Source: Gammaproteobacteria bacterium
Lineage (GTDB): Bacteria > Pseudomonadota > Gammaproteobacteria > Xanthomonadales > Marinicellaceae
NCBI GenBank assembly: GCA_030430025.1
Contig: JAUIGR010000012.1
Coordinates: forward strand, 1-64,000
DNA length: 64,000 nt
Reading direction: 5' to 3'
The notes below the pieces were generated by a model that was not told the DNA's origin, did not search any database, and saw only the letters and a program-made list of their open reading frames with translations. The position numbers and the translations under genes were made by a program. Positions 30,020-39,305 of this stretch are shown here, piece by piece; within the stretch, counting starts at the first letter, position 1, and each line of letters opens with the position of its first letter.

Positions 30020-30080
30020 TCGGTGGCTGTGGTTGGCCACCGAGCTTGAAGCCTTTGTTATTTTGACAAGGGCTTCTTTT
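30020..30080 (+). terminator. Tandem hairpins and rho-independent terminator after the phasin gene
   Basis: A first stem TCGGTGGC/GCCACCGA (30020-30027/30036-30043) is followed by GAAGCCTTTGT/ACAAGGGCTTC (30048-30058/30066-30076) with one mismatch and a TTTT tail. The second is a typical terminator. Confidence 0.7.
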
Positions 30081-30228
30081 ATGTAAAAAGCAACAAAAAT
30101 CAAGGCCAAGGTATAATCATTTAAAATGCCAAAAAAATCGACCTACATATCAATGAATGTATTTGATGAAACTTGAATCTAATATGAATCAAGCCCATAA
30201 TTGAGACTTAAGTAAAAAAATAGCAAGT

Positions 30229-30555
30229 ATGACATTACAATTGACTGAAGCAGCAGCAGCGCGCATCGCCCATTTCTTGAATATGGATAAAGGGGCTAAG
30301 GGTTTTCGTGTTGCTATAAAAAAAATGGGTTGTTCAGGATGGGGGTATGATGTCAGTATTGTTGATAGCGTGGCAAAAGATGAGGTGGTTTTTGAAGACC
30401 GAGGTATTCCACTGATAGTGCCGAAATCAGCCATAGCTAAAATTAATGGCACCACGATAGACTACGAAAAACAAGGTATTAACCAAATTTTCGTATACCG
30501 TAATCCGAACGCCACAGGTGAATGCGGTTGTGGTGAAAGTTTTACTACTGATTGA
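30229..30555 (+). CDS. A-type Fe-S cluster carrier (IscA/SufA/ErpA family)
   Basis: 108 residues. The three conserved cysteines are present: KKMGCSGWGYDVSI and the C-terminal CGCGESF. The family accepts Fe-S clusters and passes them to apo-enzymes. CGCGESF is the form found in IscA, but no isc, suf or erpA-type neighbours allow a firm assignment, so no symbol is given. It converges on a pilin-like gene. Confidence 0.88.
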   Translation: MTLQLTEAAAARIAHFLNMDKGAKGFRVAIKKMGCSGWGYDVSIVDSVAKDEVVFEDRGIPLIVPKSAIAKINGTTIDYEKQGINQIFVYRNPNATGECGCGESFTTD

Positions 30556-30578
30556 AAGTCTATACTGACTTGTATGCT

Positions 30579-31091
30579 TTAGCTACAGGTTCCTGATTGT
30601 CGGACACGTGGTCGGCCAATGTTGTTGATGACAATAGCTTTAGCGTATTCACTGCCACGTGAATCGCAAAAAGTGATGGTGATATTGGTGCCAGGCGATG
30701 AACCCATTCTGTCATATCTGATCAATTTTCGGTAGGTTGATGATGTGGCAGTCAGTTTTGATGTCATTGTGTTTTCGCTGGTTAATATTTCATCGCCCGT
30801 GTTAAAAACTCGATCCATATTTTGGTCAATAAAAACCATCCACCCCTGATGCCAGTTGCTATCATTCGAACAATTTTGTAGGTCGTTGCTTGGACAAACA
30901 ATGATTTGTTCAGTTCTGATAATGCTTTGATTTCTCGCATAGTTCAGTCCGCCTATGAGTTGGTTGATGTGTTGTGTCATTGACTGGTTTAATTTGAGGT
31001 TTCGGTATTCTGGTATGGCATAACCTGACAATATGCTTATCAGCAGCAATACGAACATGATCTCAATCAGTGTCATTCCTTGTTGTTTCAT
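30579..31091 (-). CDS. GspH/FimT-type pseudopilin
   Basis: 170 residues. Prepilin peptidase site MKQQG|MTLIEIMFVLLLISIL with Glu at +5 and a hydrophobic helix (about 6-26), then a GspH domain (LNQSMTQHINQLIGGLNYARNQSI, GWMVFIDQNMDRVFNTGDEIL). Two cysteine pairs (CPSNDLQNC and later Cys) could form disulfides. It is a minor pilin of type IV pili or a type II secretion pseudopilin; it stands alone, away from other pilus genes. Confidence 0.82.
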   Translation of the reverse strand: MKQQGMTLIEIMFVLLLISILSGYAIPEYRNLKLNQSMTQHINQLIGGLNYARNQSIIRTEQIIVCPSNDLQNCSNDSNWHQGWMVFIDQNMDRVFNTGDEILTSENTMTSKLTATSSTYRKLIRYDRMGSSPGTNITITFCDSRGSEYAKAIVINNIGRPRVRQSGTCS

Positions 31092-31212
31092 TCTTTTCTC
31101 CTTTGTCTTTTGATCAATTATCTATAACAAGTACCTTTTTTATACTGTGGTTTCATGATCAATTTGTCATAAAATATAGACAACAGTCATTAGTTATTGA
31201 TGTTGACGGTGG

Positions 31213-31241
31213 TTGAAGGGATTTCTTGGCAAGCGTATAAT
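31213..31241 (+). promoter_or_regulatory. ssb promoter
   Basis: TTGAAG (31213-31218) and TATAAT (31236-31241) with a 17-base spacer. Transcription would start near 31248, which rules out the upstream in-frame TTG as ssb start. Confidence 0.65.
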
Positions 31242-31269
31242 CTCCACTGGATTAATAACTGGAATAAAC

Positions 31270-31749
31270 ATGGCAAGAGGTATTAATAAAGTCATCTTGG
31301 TAGGTAATTTAGGCAATGATCCTGAGGTGAGATACACCCCAGGGGGTGCTGCTGTTACCACTATTTCTGTTGCTACTACAGAAAATTGGAAGGACAAAGA
31401 AGGTAATCGACAAGAGAAAACTGAATGGCATCGGGTGGTGTTTTTTGGTCGGTTGGCGGAGATTGCCGGTGAGTATCTGAAGAAGGGTCGTCAGGTTTAT
31501 GTTGAAGGCAAGTTACGAACCAATAAATGGCAAGATCAAAGTGGTAATGATCGTTATACAACCGAAATATTAGCTAATGAGATGCAGATGTTGGGTGGTA
31601 CAGTTGGTTCCTCAGGTAATCAGAATCCCGGCGGTTATGGTAATATGCCATCGGCGCCACCACCCAGTGGTTCTGGTGAAAAGCAAACATCTAAGGAAAG
31701 CGCACCTATTCCTGACTTTGATGACTTTGATGATGAAATCCCCTTTTAG
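31270..31749 (+). CDS. ssb: Single-stranded DNA-binding protein
   Basis: 159 residues. OB-fold domain [21 protein letters not shown] to about residue 110, a Gly/Pro/Ser-rich linker, and the acidic protein-interaction tip [14 protein letters not shown] 31270 is chosen because the promoter lies between it and the longer frame start at 31213. It binds ssDNA in replication, repair and recombination. Confidence 0.96.
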   Translation: MARGINKVILVGNLGNDPEVRYTPGGAAVTTISVATTENWKDKEGNRQEKTEWHRVVFFGRLAEIAGEYLKKGRQVYVEGKLRTNKWQDQSGNDRYTTEILANEMQMLGGTVGSSGNQNPGGYGNMPSAPPPSGSGEKQTSKESAPIPDFDDFDDEIPF

Positions 31750-31797
31750 AGGTTTTACCTGTAGCCTATAGCGTAAAAATGTGTCAGTAAGCTTTTA

Positions 31798-32938
31798 ACT
31801 TAGGGTTTTGTGAATCTGTTTTGTTGGGAGGTGGTTGTTGAGGAGTGGCTTCTTTGATAAAAAATTAATAGATAAATGAATAAATATTTGGGTATTTGAG
31901 TTTATATTCAAATACTTTTTTATTTTCTGGTTATCAATGATTTTTCCTGGTTTTACTTTGTCAGTACTTAATTTTGGAATGGGTAAATCCAGTTGTCTGG
32001 CCATTGCTTGATAGTACTGTCCCTTCATTAGATGTTGATCAGCACAAATATTGAATATCTCACTGATTTTCCTTGTCTTGAGCAAAAGCTTAATTAGTCG
32101 AACCTGAAAAATGCATAACTTATTGTTAAATATAAAAAGTTACTTCAATTTTGGACATTTTTTCGGCCAGGAAACAGGTGTCACGATGCATTTTTATTCG
32201 CCGCTTCCATGCGGCTCTCAGGCTAACGTGAAAAAGTTTTCCAGAAACTTTTTTATGGTCGATGGTGTGGCACAAGGAGGTGCCACCTTGAGCCATCAGG
32301 CTCAAGTAAGGTCAAAAAACAGCAGCAAAATCACACTTTTGCGCTTAAGTGTTTTTTTGACCGATGCTGGAAAAGGCCAGGAAGGACTTTTTCAGGACTG
32401 ACTAATAACCCCAATGACATCTTCAAGATGTACTAAGTTAACAGCAGTTTGTGGGTTAGCAATCCATCCACTGTTTTGAAAAAATACCCAGGGTGTCGTC
32501 CTGGGCCAATCAGCCCAGCTGGTCGCAATATATTCCATTGTTGTGAAGTCTGAATCAACTGCTCAATAATCCACATAGGATGTTCGATATTTATATTTAA
32601 ACTCGATTCTTGATAAGTATTTACATCAGATAGGTAAGCGCCAGTACTACTGATATAAATGACGTGAATCTGTGTTTATGCTAATGCTTTAACTAACGGC
32701 TTGAAGGCGGCAACTTGCTTACAGTTAGTTACTCATATCAGGAAATCGCATGACAATATGTTTTTGGGTACTTCGCTGCTGGGCCCTAAAGTGGTTTGCA
32801 AACCTTTTTCTTTTAAGCTCTTAATCTTGGTAAGATGACGTGAAGTCAGTGAAACGACATGTCCGGCCAGTATTAATTGCTGAGCTAGTGGTTGTGCTAA
32901 TCAGTCGCTACCGATGATTTGTATGGTCTTCACAAATG
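31798..32938 (-). pseudogene. NAD(P)-dependent epimerase/SDR (YeeZ-like) pseudogene split by a MITE
   Basis: Read on the minus strand, 32938-32404 has an N-terminal Rossmann stretch (KTIQIIGSD-LAQPLAQQLILAGHVV), YISSTGAYLS and LRPAGLIGPGRHPG, typical of extended SDR/YeeZ-like proteins. It is broken by several in-frame stops (near 32904, 32744 and 32678) and ends with VNLVHLEDVIGV. The frame resumes after the repeat at 32095 with KLLLKTRKISEIFNICADQH and ends near 31798. Removing the repeat and one 4-base duplication joins VHLEDVIGVIKLLLKTRK in frame. The gene decayed by both point mutation and insertion. Confidence 0.75.
32096..32403 (+). mobile_element. MITE-like repeat, copy 4 (inverted orientation)
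   Basis: 308 bases with the family ends, in opposite orientation to copies 1-3. Left flank AATT (32092-32095) and right flank AATA (32404-32407) differ in one base. It interrupts the SDR pseudogene. It has the longest version (96 codons, 32111-32401) of a reading frame present in copies 2 and 3; this frame spans almost the whole element and is probably not a gene. Confidence 0.82.
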
Positions 32939-32940
32939 AA

Positions 32941-33510
32941 TTAAGCTTTGGGTAAGGTCACACCTGTTTGGCCTTGATACTTACCATCTCTGTCTTTATA
33001 AGAAACATCGCATACTTCATCTGACTCAAAGAACAAAAATTGAGCGACGCCTTCATTGGCATATATCTTGGCGGGTAGCGGTGTGGTATTTGAAAATTCC
33101 AGTGTAACGTGGCCTTCCCATTCAGGTTCGAGTGGTGTCACGTTGACGATGATGCCACAGCGAGCATATGTTGATTTTCCAAGACAAACAGTCAATACAT
33201 TGCGTGGAATTTTTAGGTATTCAACAGTTCTGGCAAGACAAAAAGAATTAGGTGGAATGATACAGACATCCGATTTCACATCAACAAAACTTTTTCGATC
33301 AAATTTTTTTGGATCAACCACAGCTGAATTAATGTTATGAAAGATCTTAAACTCATCAGAGCAACGTACATCATAACCATAGCTGGATGTGCCATATGAA
33401 ATGATTTTGTTTTGTTTTCCCGTTGATCGAATTTGATTTGCTTCAAATGGGCTGATCATGTTTTGTTCTTCCACCATACGGCGTATCCATTTGTCTGATT
33501 TAATGCTCAT
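32941..33510 (-). CDS. dcd: dCTP deaminase
   Basis: 189 residues. [51 protein letters not shown] and the end [14 protein letters not shown] match Dcd, with the catalytic Glu in the EPEWEG segment. It produces dUTP from dCTP for thymidylate synthesis. It is 21 bases downstream of mrp on the same strand. Confidence 0.96.
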   Translation of the reverse strand: MSIKSDKWIRRMVEEQNMISPFEANQIRSTGKQNKIISYGTSSYGYDVRCSDEFKIFHNINSAVVDPKKFDRKSFVDVKSDVCIIPPNSFCLARTVEYLKIPRNVLTVCLGKSTYARCGIIVNVTPLEPEWEGHVTLEFSNTTPLPAKIYANEGVAQFLFFESDEVCDVSYKDRDGKYQGQTGVTLPKA

Positions 33511-33531
33511 GATTTAAGTTAAGTTTTATTT

Positions 33532-34545
33532 TTAAATTTTATTGAGTTTGAGTTGGTCAGTTAGACTGAATTTAATGGGTAATTTTGCCAAGTTTTGCGC
33601 TGTTTTTAAAGCCATTAATATAGCCTGTTGGTTGAGTGTATTTTCTTTATTCCATAATTGATCAGGTTGTCCTTGATCCATATGATGGCGTATGTCTATA
33701 TTCAATGGCAGTTGTCCTAATAATGGAACTTCAAATTCATTGGCCAATTTCTGACCGCCGTTGCGACCAAAAATATGGGCTTCATGTCCGCATTTCTCAC
33801 AAATATATGTACTCATATTTTCAATAATGCCTAAAACAGGTATTGTCACTTTTTTAAACATTGCTAATGCTTTTTGGGCGTCAAGTAGCGCTATGTCTTG
33901 TGGTGTGGTGACGATCACCGCGGCAGTTACGGGTATTTTTTGAATCATTGTGAGTTGAATATCACCTGTGCCTGGTGGTAAATCCATGATCAAATAATCA
34001 ATACCGTGCCAGCGGGTGTCTTCGATCATTTGCATCAATGCCTTGGTAACCATAGCGCCTCGCCATATAGCTGGTGCTTTGTCATCCAGAATGTAACCCA
34101 AGGACATAGTTTGTATCCCATTTGCATCAACAGGCAGAAAACTTTTGTTATCCGGGGACTCAGGCTGTTGTTTGATACCCAGCATTTTTGGGATGCTGGG
34201 TCCATAAATATCTGCATCAAGAATGGCTGTTGTGGCGCCTAACTGTTGTAATGTTTTGGCTAACATCACTGTGGTTGTGGACTTGCCCACACCGCCTTTA
34301 CCTGAGCCTACAGCAATGATGTTTTTGATGCCCTTAATTGTTTTTATTTGATCTTTGACTCGGTGTTGCCTAACCTGGCTATTGATTTGCTTAACAGACA
34401 GTGATGCTATATTCTTATAAGCGGTTTCGAATCCTTGAATGGGATACCTTAGACTCAGTATTTGTTTTTTTTGCTGATAGTCAGCAGAATTAGCAAAAGT
34501 TTGTGATGTTACCGGGTCTTGCCTCGTTTTAATATCAATTGTCAT
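33532..34545 (-). CDS. apbC: Mrp/ApbC family Fe-S cluster carrier ATPase
   Basis: 337 residues. A short N-terminal region is followed by the deviant Walker A VGSGKGGVGKSTTT (about 80-94), DADIYGPSIPKMLG, the DLPPGTGD switch and the cluster-binding CEKCGH. It loads Fe-S clusters onto target proteins. The start overlaps the pgi stop by 11 bases, so the two are likely co-transcribed. Confidence 0.93.
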   Translation of the reverse strand: MTIDIKTRQDPVTSQTFANSADYQQKKQILSLRYPIQGFETAYKNIASLSVKQINSQVRQHRVKDQIKTIKGIKNIIAVGSGKGGVGKSTTTVMLAKTLQQLGATTAILDADIYGPSIPKMLGIKQQPESPDNKSFLPVDANGIQTMSLGYILDDKAPAIWRGAMVTKALMQMIEDTRWHGIDYLIMDLPPGTGDIQLTMIQKIPVTAAVIVTTPQDIALLDAQKALAMFKKVTIPVLGIIENMSTYICEKCGHEAHIFGRNGGQKLANEFEVPLLGQLPLNIDIRHHMDQGQPDQLWNKENTLNQQAILMALKTAQNLAKLPIKFSLTDQLKLNKI

Positions 34546-36076
34546 GGTTCATTACTTTTTTGATAAGGACAATGCTTGATGGGTCAAGTGGTAGGTCATT
34601 GATGTGTTTTTCTTCGACATGCTTTTCAATGCGTTTTACTAATTTTTTACCTAGTTCCACACCTGGTTGGTCAAAGCAGTTAATATTCCATATCACAGAT
34701 TGTGTGTACACCATATGTTCATAAAGTGTTAACAGTTGACCCATGGTATGAGCCGACAAATCATCAAGTAATAACGTGGTGCTGGGCTTGTTTCCTGGAC
34801 AGTCATGCATGTCTCTGTCCTGATTTTCACCAGTCATCAAAGCAGCGCTTTGGGCGATCATATTAAATAAAAGAAACCGTTGAGTTTCTGAATTATGGTC
34901 CAAGACGCCAATAAAATCCATGGGCAAAGCATCTAACCCTTGATGAAATGCTTGAAAAAACGCATGTTGGGATAATTGTCCGTGATCACCAAAAACCCAA
35001 GGGGCTGTCGGATAGTCAATTGTTTGTCCTTGTAGGTTATACATTTTACCTGTGCTTTCCATCATTAACTGTTGTAACCACTTTGGAAAACATCGTAAAC
35101 GAGCATCATAAGGAAGGCATGCATATCCTGATAAACCCATGAAATTTCTATACCAAATACTAATTAACGCCATGATTACAGGTATATTGTGTTCAAAAGG
35201 TGTATTAATGAAGTGTTGATCCATTGTTGACGCACCAGCTAAAAGATTTTCAAAAGCTTGTTCACCTGCGGCCAGCATGATAGGAAAACCAATACTTGAC
35301 CAAAGTGAAAACCTACCCCCAATAGTTGAGTCAAAGGGAAGTATGACATCTTCATTGACACCTATGGCTCGTGCACGATCAGGTTGTGCTGTGATGGCCA
35401 TCAGTGAAGTATGATTGAGCTTAGTTTGGTATTGGCTATGTGCTTCTAGTTTATGCATCACTGCCTTGGCATTCATTAATGTTTCAGTGGTTCCGAAACT
35501 TTTGGAGCTGATGCAAAACAGACAATGTTCAATGTCAATGCTTTGAAATAATTGATTGATCAATGAGTCATCAACAGAAGCGGCGAAGTAAATGGGTATA
35601 TGGCTTTCACTTTGCAGGTTGGTGAGTGCTTCAACAGCCAGTCTTGGTCCTAGATATGATCCTCCTATGCCTATATTGACTAGTTGTTTCACTGACTTAC
35701 CAAAGCCAGTCAATAATTTACCTTCGGTGATGCGCTTGGCCAGTGCTTTCATTGTGTTGATATTGCGACTGTAATTGCTGTGCTGTTGATCTCTTAATGT
35801 GGTGTGACTGGCAGCTAATTGTTCGCTAGGATTAACAATGCTTTGATTAAAGAGTCTTTTGATTTGTTGTTCTAATTGTGCTTCTTTGGCCAATTGTAAA
35901 AGACCCGACATGATATTTTGATCTAGCCAGTTTTTAGATGCATCAAGATAGATGCTACCTTGTTGCCAAGATAAATTGTTTTGACGCTGAGTATCAAGGG
36001 CCTGAATTTTTAGTGTTTGAGATTTTTGCAGTTGGGCAAGCTCAGTCAATTGATCCCATGCCGGCAGTTGTTTCAT
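34535..36076 (-). CDS. pgi: Glucose-6-phosphate isomerase
   Basis: 513 residues. SIS-fold signatures NIGIGGSYLGPRLAVEAL, GGRFSLWSSIGFPIML and GVELGKKL near the end are those of Pgi, with the catalytic Glu and His in SGYACLPYDARLRCFPKWLQQLMMESTGK and its surroundings. It interconverts glucose-6-P and fructose-6-P and links here functionally with rpe and tkt further on. Confidence 0.95.
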   Translation of the reverse strand: MKQLPAWDQLTELAQLQKSQTLKIQALDTQRQNNLSWQQGSIYLDASKNWLDQNIMSGLLQLAKEAQLEQQIKRLFNQSIVNPSEQLAASHTTLRDQQHSNYSRNINTMKALAKRITEGKLLTGFGKSVKQLVNIGIGGSYLGPRLAVEALTNLQSESHIPIYFAASVDDSLINQLFQSIDIEHCLFCISSKSFGTTETLMNAKAVMHKLEAHSQYQTKLNHTSLMAITAQPDRARAIGVNEDVILPFDSTIGGRFSLWSSIGFPIMLAAGEQAFENLLAGASTMDQHFINTPFEHNIPVIMALISIWYRNFMGLSGYACLPYDARLRCFPKWLQQLMMESTGKMYNLQGQTIDYPTAPWVFGDHGQLSQHAFFQAFHQGLDALPMDFIGVLDHNSETQRFLLFNMIAQSAALMTGENQDRDMHDCPGNKPSTTLLLDDLSAHTMGQLLTLYEHMVYTQSVIWNINCFDQPGVELGKKLVKRIEKHVEEKHINDLPLDPSSIVLIKKVMNHDN

Positions 36077-36142
36077 GCTGAATGTTTATTTACTGTGGTC
36101 GGTTATTTTAACTATTTAGTGAGGGATAGCCACTGCTGAAGG

Positions 36143-36171
36143 CAAAAAAAAACCCATCCTTTTGGGATGGG
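36143..36171 (-). terminator. Rho-independent terminator (minus strand)
   Basis: On the minus strand CCCATCCC-AAAA-GGATGGG is followed by a run of nine or more T (36143-36152 read as A on the plus strand). It faces pgi from upstream and would stop transcripts from the 36348-37037 gene or from a short RNA between 36180 and 36345. Confidence 0.8.
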
Positions 36172-36347
36172 TCAAAACGATATTTTACTTAATGTGCCCT
36201 GCTTGTCTTGGAGTTAATTAAAGATTACTCTAAAACTGGTGACAATATTACAACAAATAGGACACAAACACAACACCTAAATCGCTTTTTGTTTAAAAAA
36301 AGCAACATTTTTACCGTTTTCTGTAAAAACGTTGTCTTTTTACAACA

Positions 36348-37037
36348 TTATTTCCAGCCACAAACCGCAACCAGTGTAACCAATGCACAATGAATCTTCG
36401 TGCCATAGCGAGTAGTGAATGTTTTTTCAACAGTGATGGTATCAAAAAAACGTTCCACATTGCCCATAAATCCTTTTGAGTAAAAATTCATGGTTACTCT
36501 CGGTTGATCAATAGATTCATCTAAATAAGGCAGATCATCATATTGATCTTGTGCCAGAAAGTTTTGTGGCTGGAAAGTTGTTGGGTTGATATTTGGTGGG
36601 TTGAAATCACTGTTGCTGATGTTGGGGTCGATGGTTTGTTTCATCATATTAAACACTTGGCCACTACTTAAACCAGCAAGTTTGTTACCCTGTTTTTCGG
36701 TCGAGTTGGGTAAATTTTGTTTAAGTTTATTGTTTGGTATTGGGGGTGGTTCTGTTGTGGTCATAGGAGTAAGATAGGGTTCAGCGAACGTGGTTGGTTG
36801 TGGTTTCTTAGTATCAGTTGTATTTGCCTTGGTCAATGGCTTAGTGATCGTTTTTGATTGAATAAGTAGTTCAATGCTTGGAATATTTATTGGTTTAGTA
36901 GTCGAAATCAGCCAGTCCTTAGGTAAGCTCAGAGTAAATAACAAGAACAGTATCGGAATGATGCTGTAATTAAGCCAATGGTGCCAGTGATAGTGAGGTT
37001 GCCAGATATTCAATAGTTGCGGATTTTTTCCCGACAT
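36348..37037 (-). CDS. Single-span membrane protein with Pro/Thr-rich linker, unknown
   Basis: 229 residues. A cytoplasmic start rich in Trp and His (WQPHYHWHHW), one membrane segment (about 24-38), then a low-complexity Thr/Pro/Lys/Asn stretch to about residue 130 and a C-terminal domain ending in CALVTLVAVCGWK. The layout recalls TonB- or GspC-like bitopic proteins, but no family motif is seen. It lies downstream of the Mpo1-like gene on the same strand. Confidence 0.55.
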   Translation of the reverse strand: MSGKNPQLLNIWQPHYHWHHWLNYSIIPILFLLFTLSLPKDWLISTTKPINIPSIELLIQSKTITKPLTKANTTDTKKPQPTTFAEPYLTPMTTTEPPPIPNNKLKQNLPNSTEKQGNKLAGLSSGQVFNMMKQTIDPNISNSDFNPPNINPTTFQPQNFLAQDQYDDLPYLDESIDQPRVTMNFYSKGFMGNVERFFDTITVEKTFTTRYGTKIHCALVTLVAVCGWK

Positions 37038-37098
37038 TATATAGATAGCATGTTAAAACAGCGTTCATTGGTAAAAATGTGAGCCAGAACGACTGATA

Positions 37099-37527
37099 TT
37101 AAACTTTAATGCCAAAGCATTTGAACACCACCCATGCTGGTCCGATCAATAAAAACTGTAGGTCCTGAAAGAATGATGGTTTTTTGCCTTCAATATAGTG
37201 GCCGATGAATTGGCCGATCCAGGCTATTATAAAAACAGTGGTAGATAGGTACAGTAAGTGTACGCCTAATGATTCAAACCAATAGTTCAAAGCAAGGCAA
37301 GCAGCAGAAAATGGTAACATGACCAAGAATACTTTTATGCTCCTAAGCAAGTAATAAAGCATTAATAAGCCAACGGCAAACATTGCAGCATTCAGTATCA
37401 GTGGTATTTTAATAAGCCAAAGCAGTGCACTGATAGACCAAAAAATAGCAGGCACACAAATATAATGGATCAGTTGATTGGTTCGGTTAATGTGGGATTG
37501 ATGATATTCAATAAACAATTGCTTCAT
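37099..37527 (-). CDS. Mpo1/YGL010w-like (DUF962) membrane protein
   Basis: About 142 residues starting at MKQLFIEYHQSHINRTNQLIHYICVPAIFWS, which holds the family's His pattern (YHQSH...NxxxH). Four or five membrane segments follow, with the late conserved FIGHYIEGKKPSFFQDLQFLLIGPAWV. The yeast relative Mpo1 is a fatty acid alpha-dioxygenase; that activity is only inferred here. ATG 37527 is chosen over an earlier in-frame start (37569) because the first 14 residues of the longer form are unlike the family. It overlaps the end of purC. Confidence 0.82.
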   Translation of the reverse strand: MKQLFIEYHQSHINRTNQLIHYICVPAIFWSISALLWLIKIPLILNAAMFAVGLLMLYYLLRSIKVFLVMLPFSAACLALNYWFESLGVHLLYLSTTVFIIAWIGQFIGHYIEGKKPSFFQDLQFLLIGPAWVVFKCFGIKV

Positions 37528-38395
37528 TGCGTTTGAACCGCTGTCCGGTGATTCGCTGGTAGGCTTCATGGTATTTCTCCGCAGTTTTATTGATGATTTG
37601 TTCAGGTAATTTCGGTCCAGGTGGTGTTTTATCCCATTCTAATGTTTCCAGATAATCACGCACATATTGTTTGTCATAACTCTCAGGGCTGGTGCCAATT
37701 TGATAGCTTGCTCGGTCCCAGAATCTTGATGAATCAGGGGTCAGCACTTCATCCATTAAAACCAGTTCGTCATTGTTATCCAGGCCAAATTCAAATTTAG
37801 TGTCAGCAATAATTAAGCCGCGGGACTCAACCAGATTACTGGCTCGTTGATATATGTTCACTGAAATATTTTGTAGTTGACTGGCCATTTCTTTTCCAAT
37901 TAAGTTCTCCAGCTGACCGATTGTGATATTTTCATCGTGTTGGCCAACAGCAGCTTTTGATGAAGGGGTAAACAATATATTGTCAAGTTTCTCAGCTTGC
38001 TGCAGTCGGGTGGGTAGTTTGATACCGCAGACTTTACCCGTGGCTAGATAGTCTTTCCATCCTGAACCGATGATATAGCCGCGAACAATGGCCTCACATG
38101 GTAGCGCTTTTAATTTTTTAACGACAACTGATCGTGCTTGTAATTCCCAAGTGGCATCAGCAATGACCTCTGACACTTTCACATCAGCCAGATGATTCTT
38201 TATAATGGGCCTCATTTGTTCAAACCAAAAGTTGGAAATTTGAGTCAGAATTGCACCTTTTAATGGAATGGGATCTGGTAAAACGACATCAAAAGCACTC
38301 AGGCGATCACTGGCTACCATCAGCAAAAGACTGTCATCTATCTGGTAAACGTCTCGAACTTTACCTTGATGAATTTTTGGAAGCTTGATTTCCAT
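37508..38395 (-). CDS. purC: SAICAR synthase PurC
   Basis: 295 residues. HQGKVRDVYQIDDSLLLMVASDRLSAFDVVL at the start, CEAIVRGYIIGSGWKDY, KFEFGLD and DEVLTPDSSRFWD are diagnostic of phosphoribosylaminoimidazole-succinocarboxamide synthase in purine synthesis. At 295 residues it is of the longer (yeast/Xanthomonas-like) class rather than the 237-residue E. coli type. Confidence 0.95.
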   Translation of the reverse strand: MEIKLPKIHQGKVRDVYQIDDSLLLMVASDRLSAFDVVLPDPIPLKGAILTQISNFWFEQMRPIIKNHLADVKVSEVIADATWELQARSVVVKKLKALPCEAIVRGYIIGSGWKDYLATGKVCGIKLPTRLQQAEKLDNILFTPSSKAAVGQHDENITIGQLENLIGKEMASQLQNISVNIYQRASNLVESRGLIIADTKFEFGLDNNDELVLMDEVLTPDSSRFWDRASYQIGTSPESYDKQYVRDYLETLEWDKTPPGPKLPEQIINKTAEKYHEAYQRITGQRFKRNEAIVY

Positions 38396-38460
38396 ATATG
38401 TGCGAACGATAAAAATACACTATTTTAACGATGACGAATGGGTGAAGTAAACAAAGCGTT

Positions 38461-39270
38461 ATGGGAATATTGATTGGAGCTATTTTAGGCTACAAAGTTG
38501 GTGGTTACTTTGGCATGATTTTGTTAGGTTTCGTTGGCCATTGGATTGAGTCATTGGTCAATGGGACAAAAACACAAGGGAATAAAAAAGCGGTTCAACA
38601 AGCATATTTCAATGCTTTATTTTTAACCATGGGACGGTTAGCTAAAGTGGATGGGCGTGTTAGTCAGGAAGAAATTGCCAGAGCTGAAAACATCATTCAG
38701 CATATGCAACTTTCATCAGAGATGAGGTGTCATGCCATTGAATTATTTAATCAAGGTAAGCAGGGTGATACGTGGCATCGTGCTTTACGTCAATTTGGTC
38801 TGTTAGCAAGGCGTTCACTGTCTTTGCGTCAAATATTTTTAGAAATGCTAATTGATGTAGCAGAGGCAGACGGTCAAATTTCAAAAAGTGAGAATCAGTT
38901 TCTTGCAAAAGTGTGTCAGTTGATTGGTTATCCTATTCATTTGTTTGAGGCAATGGCTAGAATGCGCGGTATGGGGGCCCAGTTTGATCCATTTTCAGGG
39001 AGGCAACGCAGTCAATATCAACAACATAACAACCAGCAGCGGTATCATCAAAATTCATCTGCACCCACTAATCCTTATGCTGTTTTGGGCGTTAATCCTT
39101 CTGATAGTAAAGTCGTTATCCGCAAAGCCTACAAAAAACTGATGAGTCAACATCATCCGGACAAATTGGTAGCTAAAGGGTTGCCACCAGAAATGATGAA
39201 AGTGGCCGAAGAAAAAGCCAAACAGGTTCAATTGGCATGGGAAACTATCAAAGACAGTAAAGGGTGGTGA
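38461..39270 (+). CDS. djlA: DjlA-like membrane-anchored J-domain co-chaperone
   Basis: 269 residues. A Gly-rich N-terminal membrane segment (about 1-27), a TerB-like helical domain (GRLAKVDGRVSQEEI, DVAEADGQISKSE, about 50-170), a Gln/Asn-rich linker and a C-terminal J domain with HHPDK (NPYAVLGVNPSD to the end). It stimulates DnaK at the membrane. It is divergent from purC and 36 bases before rpe. Confidence 0.9.
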   Translation: MGILIGAILGYKVGGYFGMILLGFVGHWIESLVNGTKTQGNKKAVQQAYFNALFLTMGRLAKVDGRVSQEEIARAENIIQHMQLSSEMRCHAIELFNQGKQGDTWHRALRQFGLLARRSLSLRQIFLEMLIDVAEADGQISKSENQFLAKVCQLIGYPIHLFEAMARMRGMGAQFDPFSGRQRSQYQQHNNQQRYHQNSSAPTNPYAVLGVNPSDSKVVIRKAYKKLMSQHHPDKLVAKGLPPEMMKVAEEKAKQVQLAWETIKDSKGW

Positions 39271-39305
39271 TACAATAACGGTTTTTTAAATCCAGGATAG
39301 AACAT

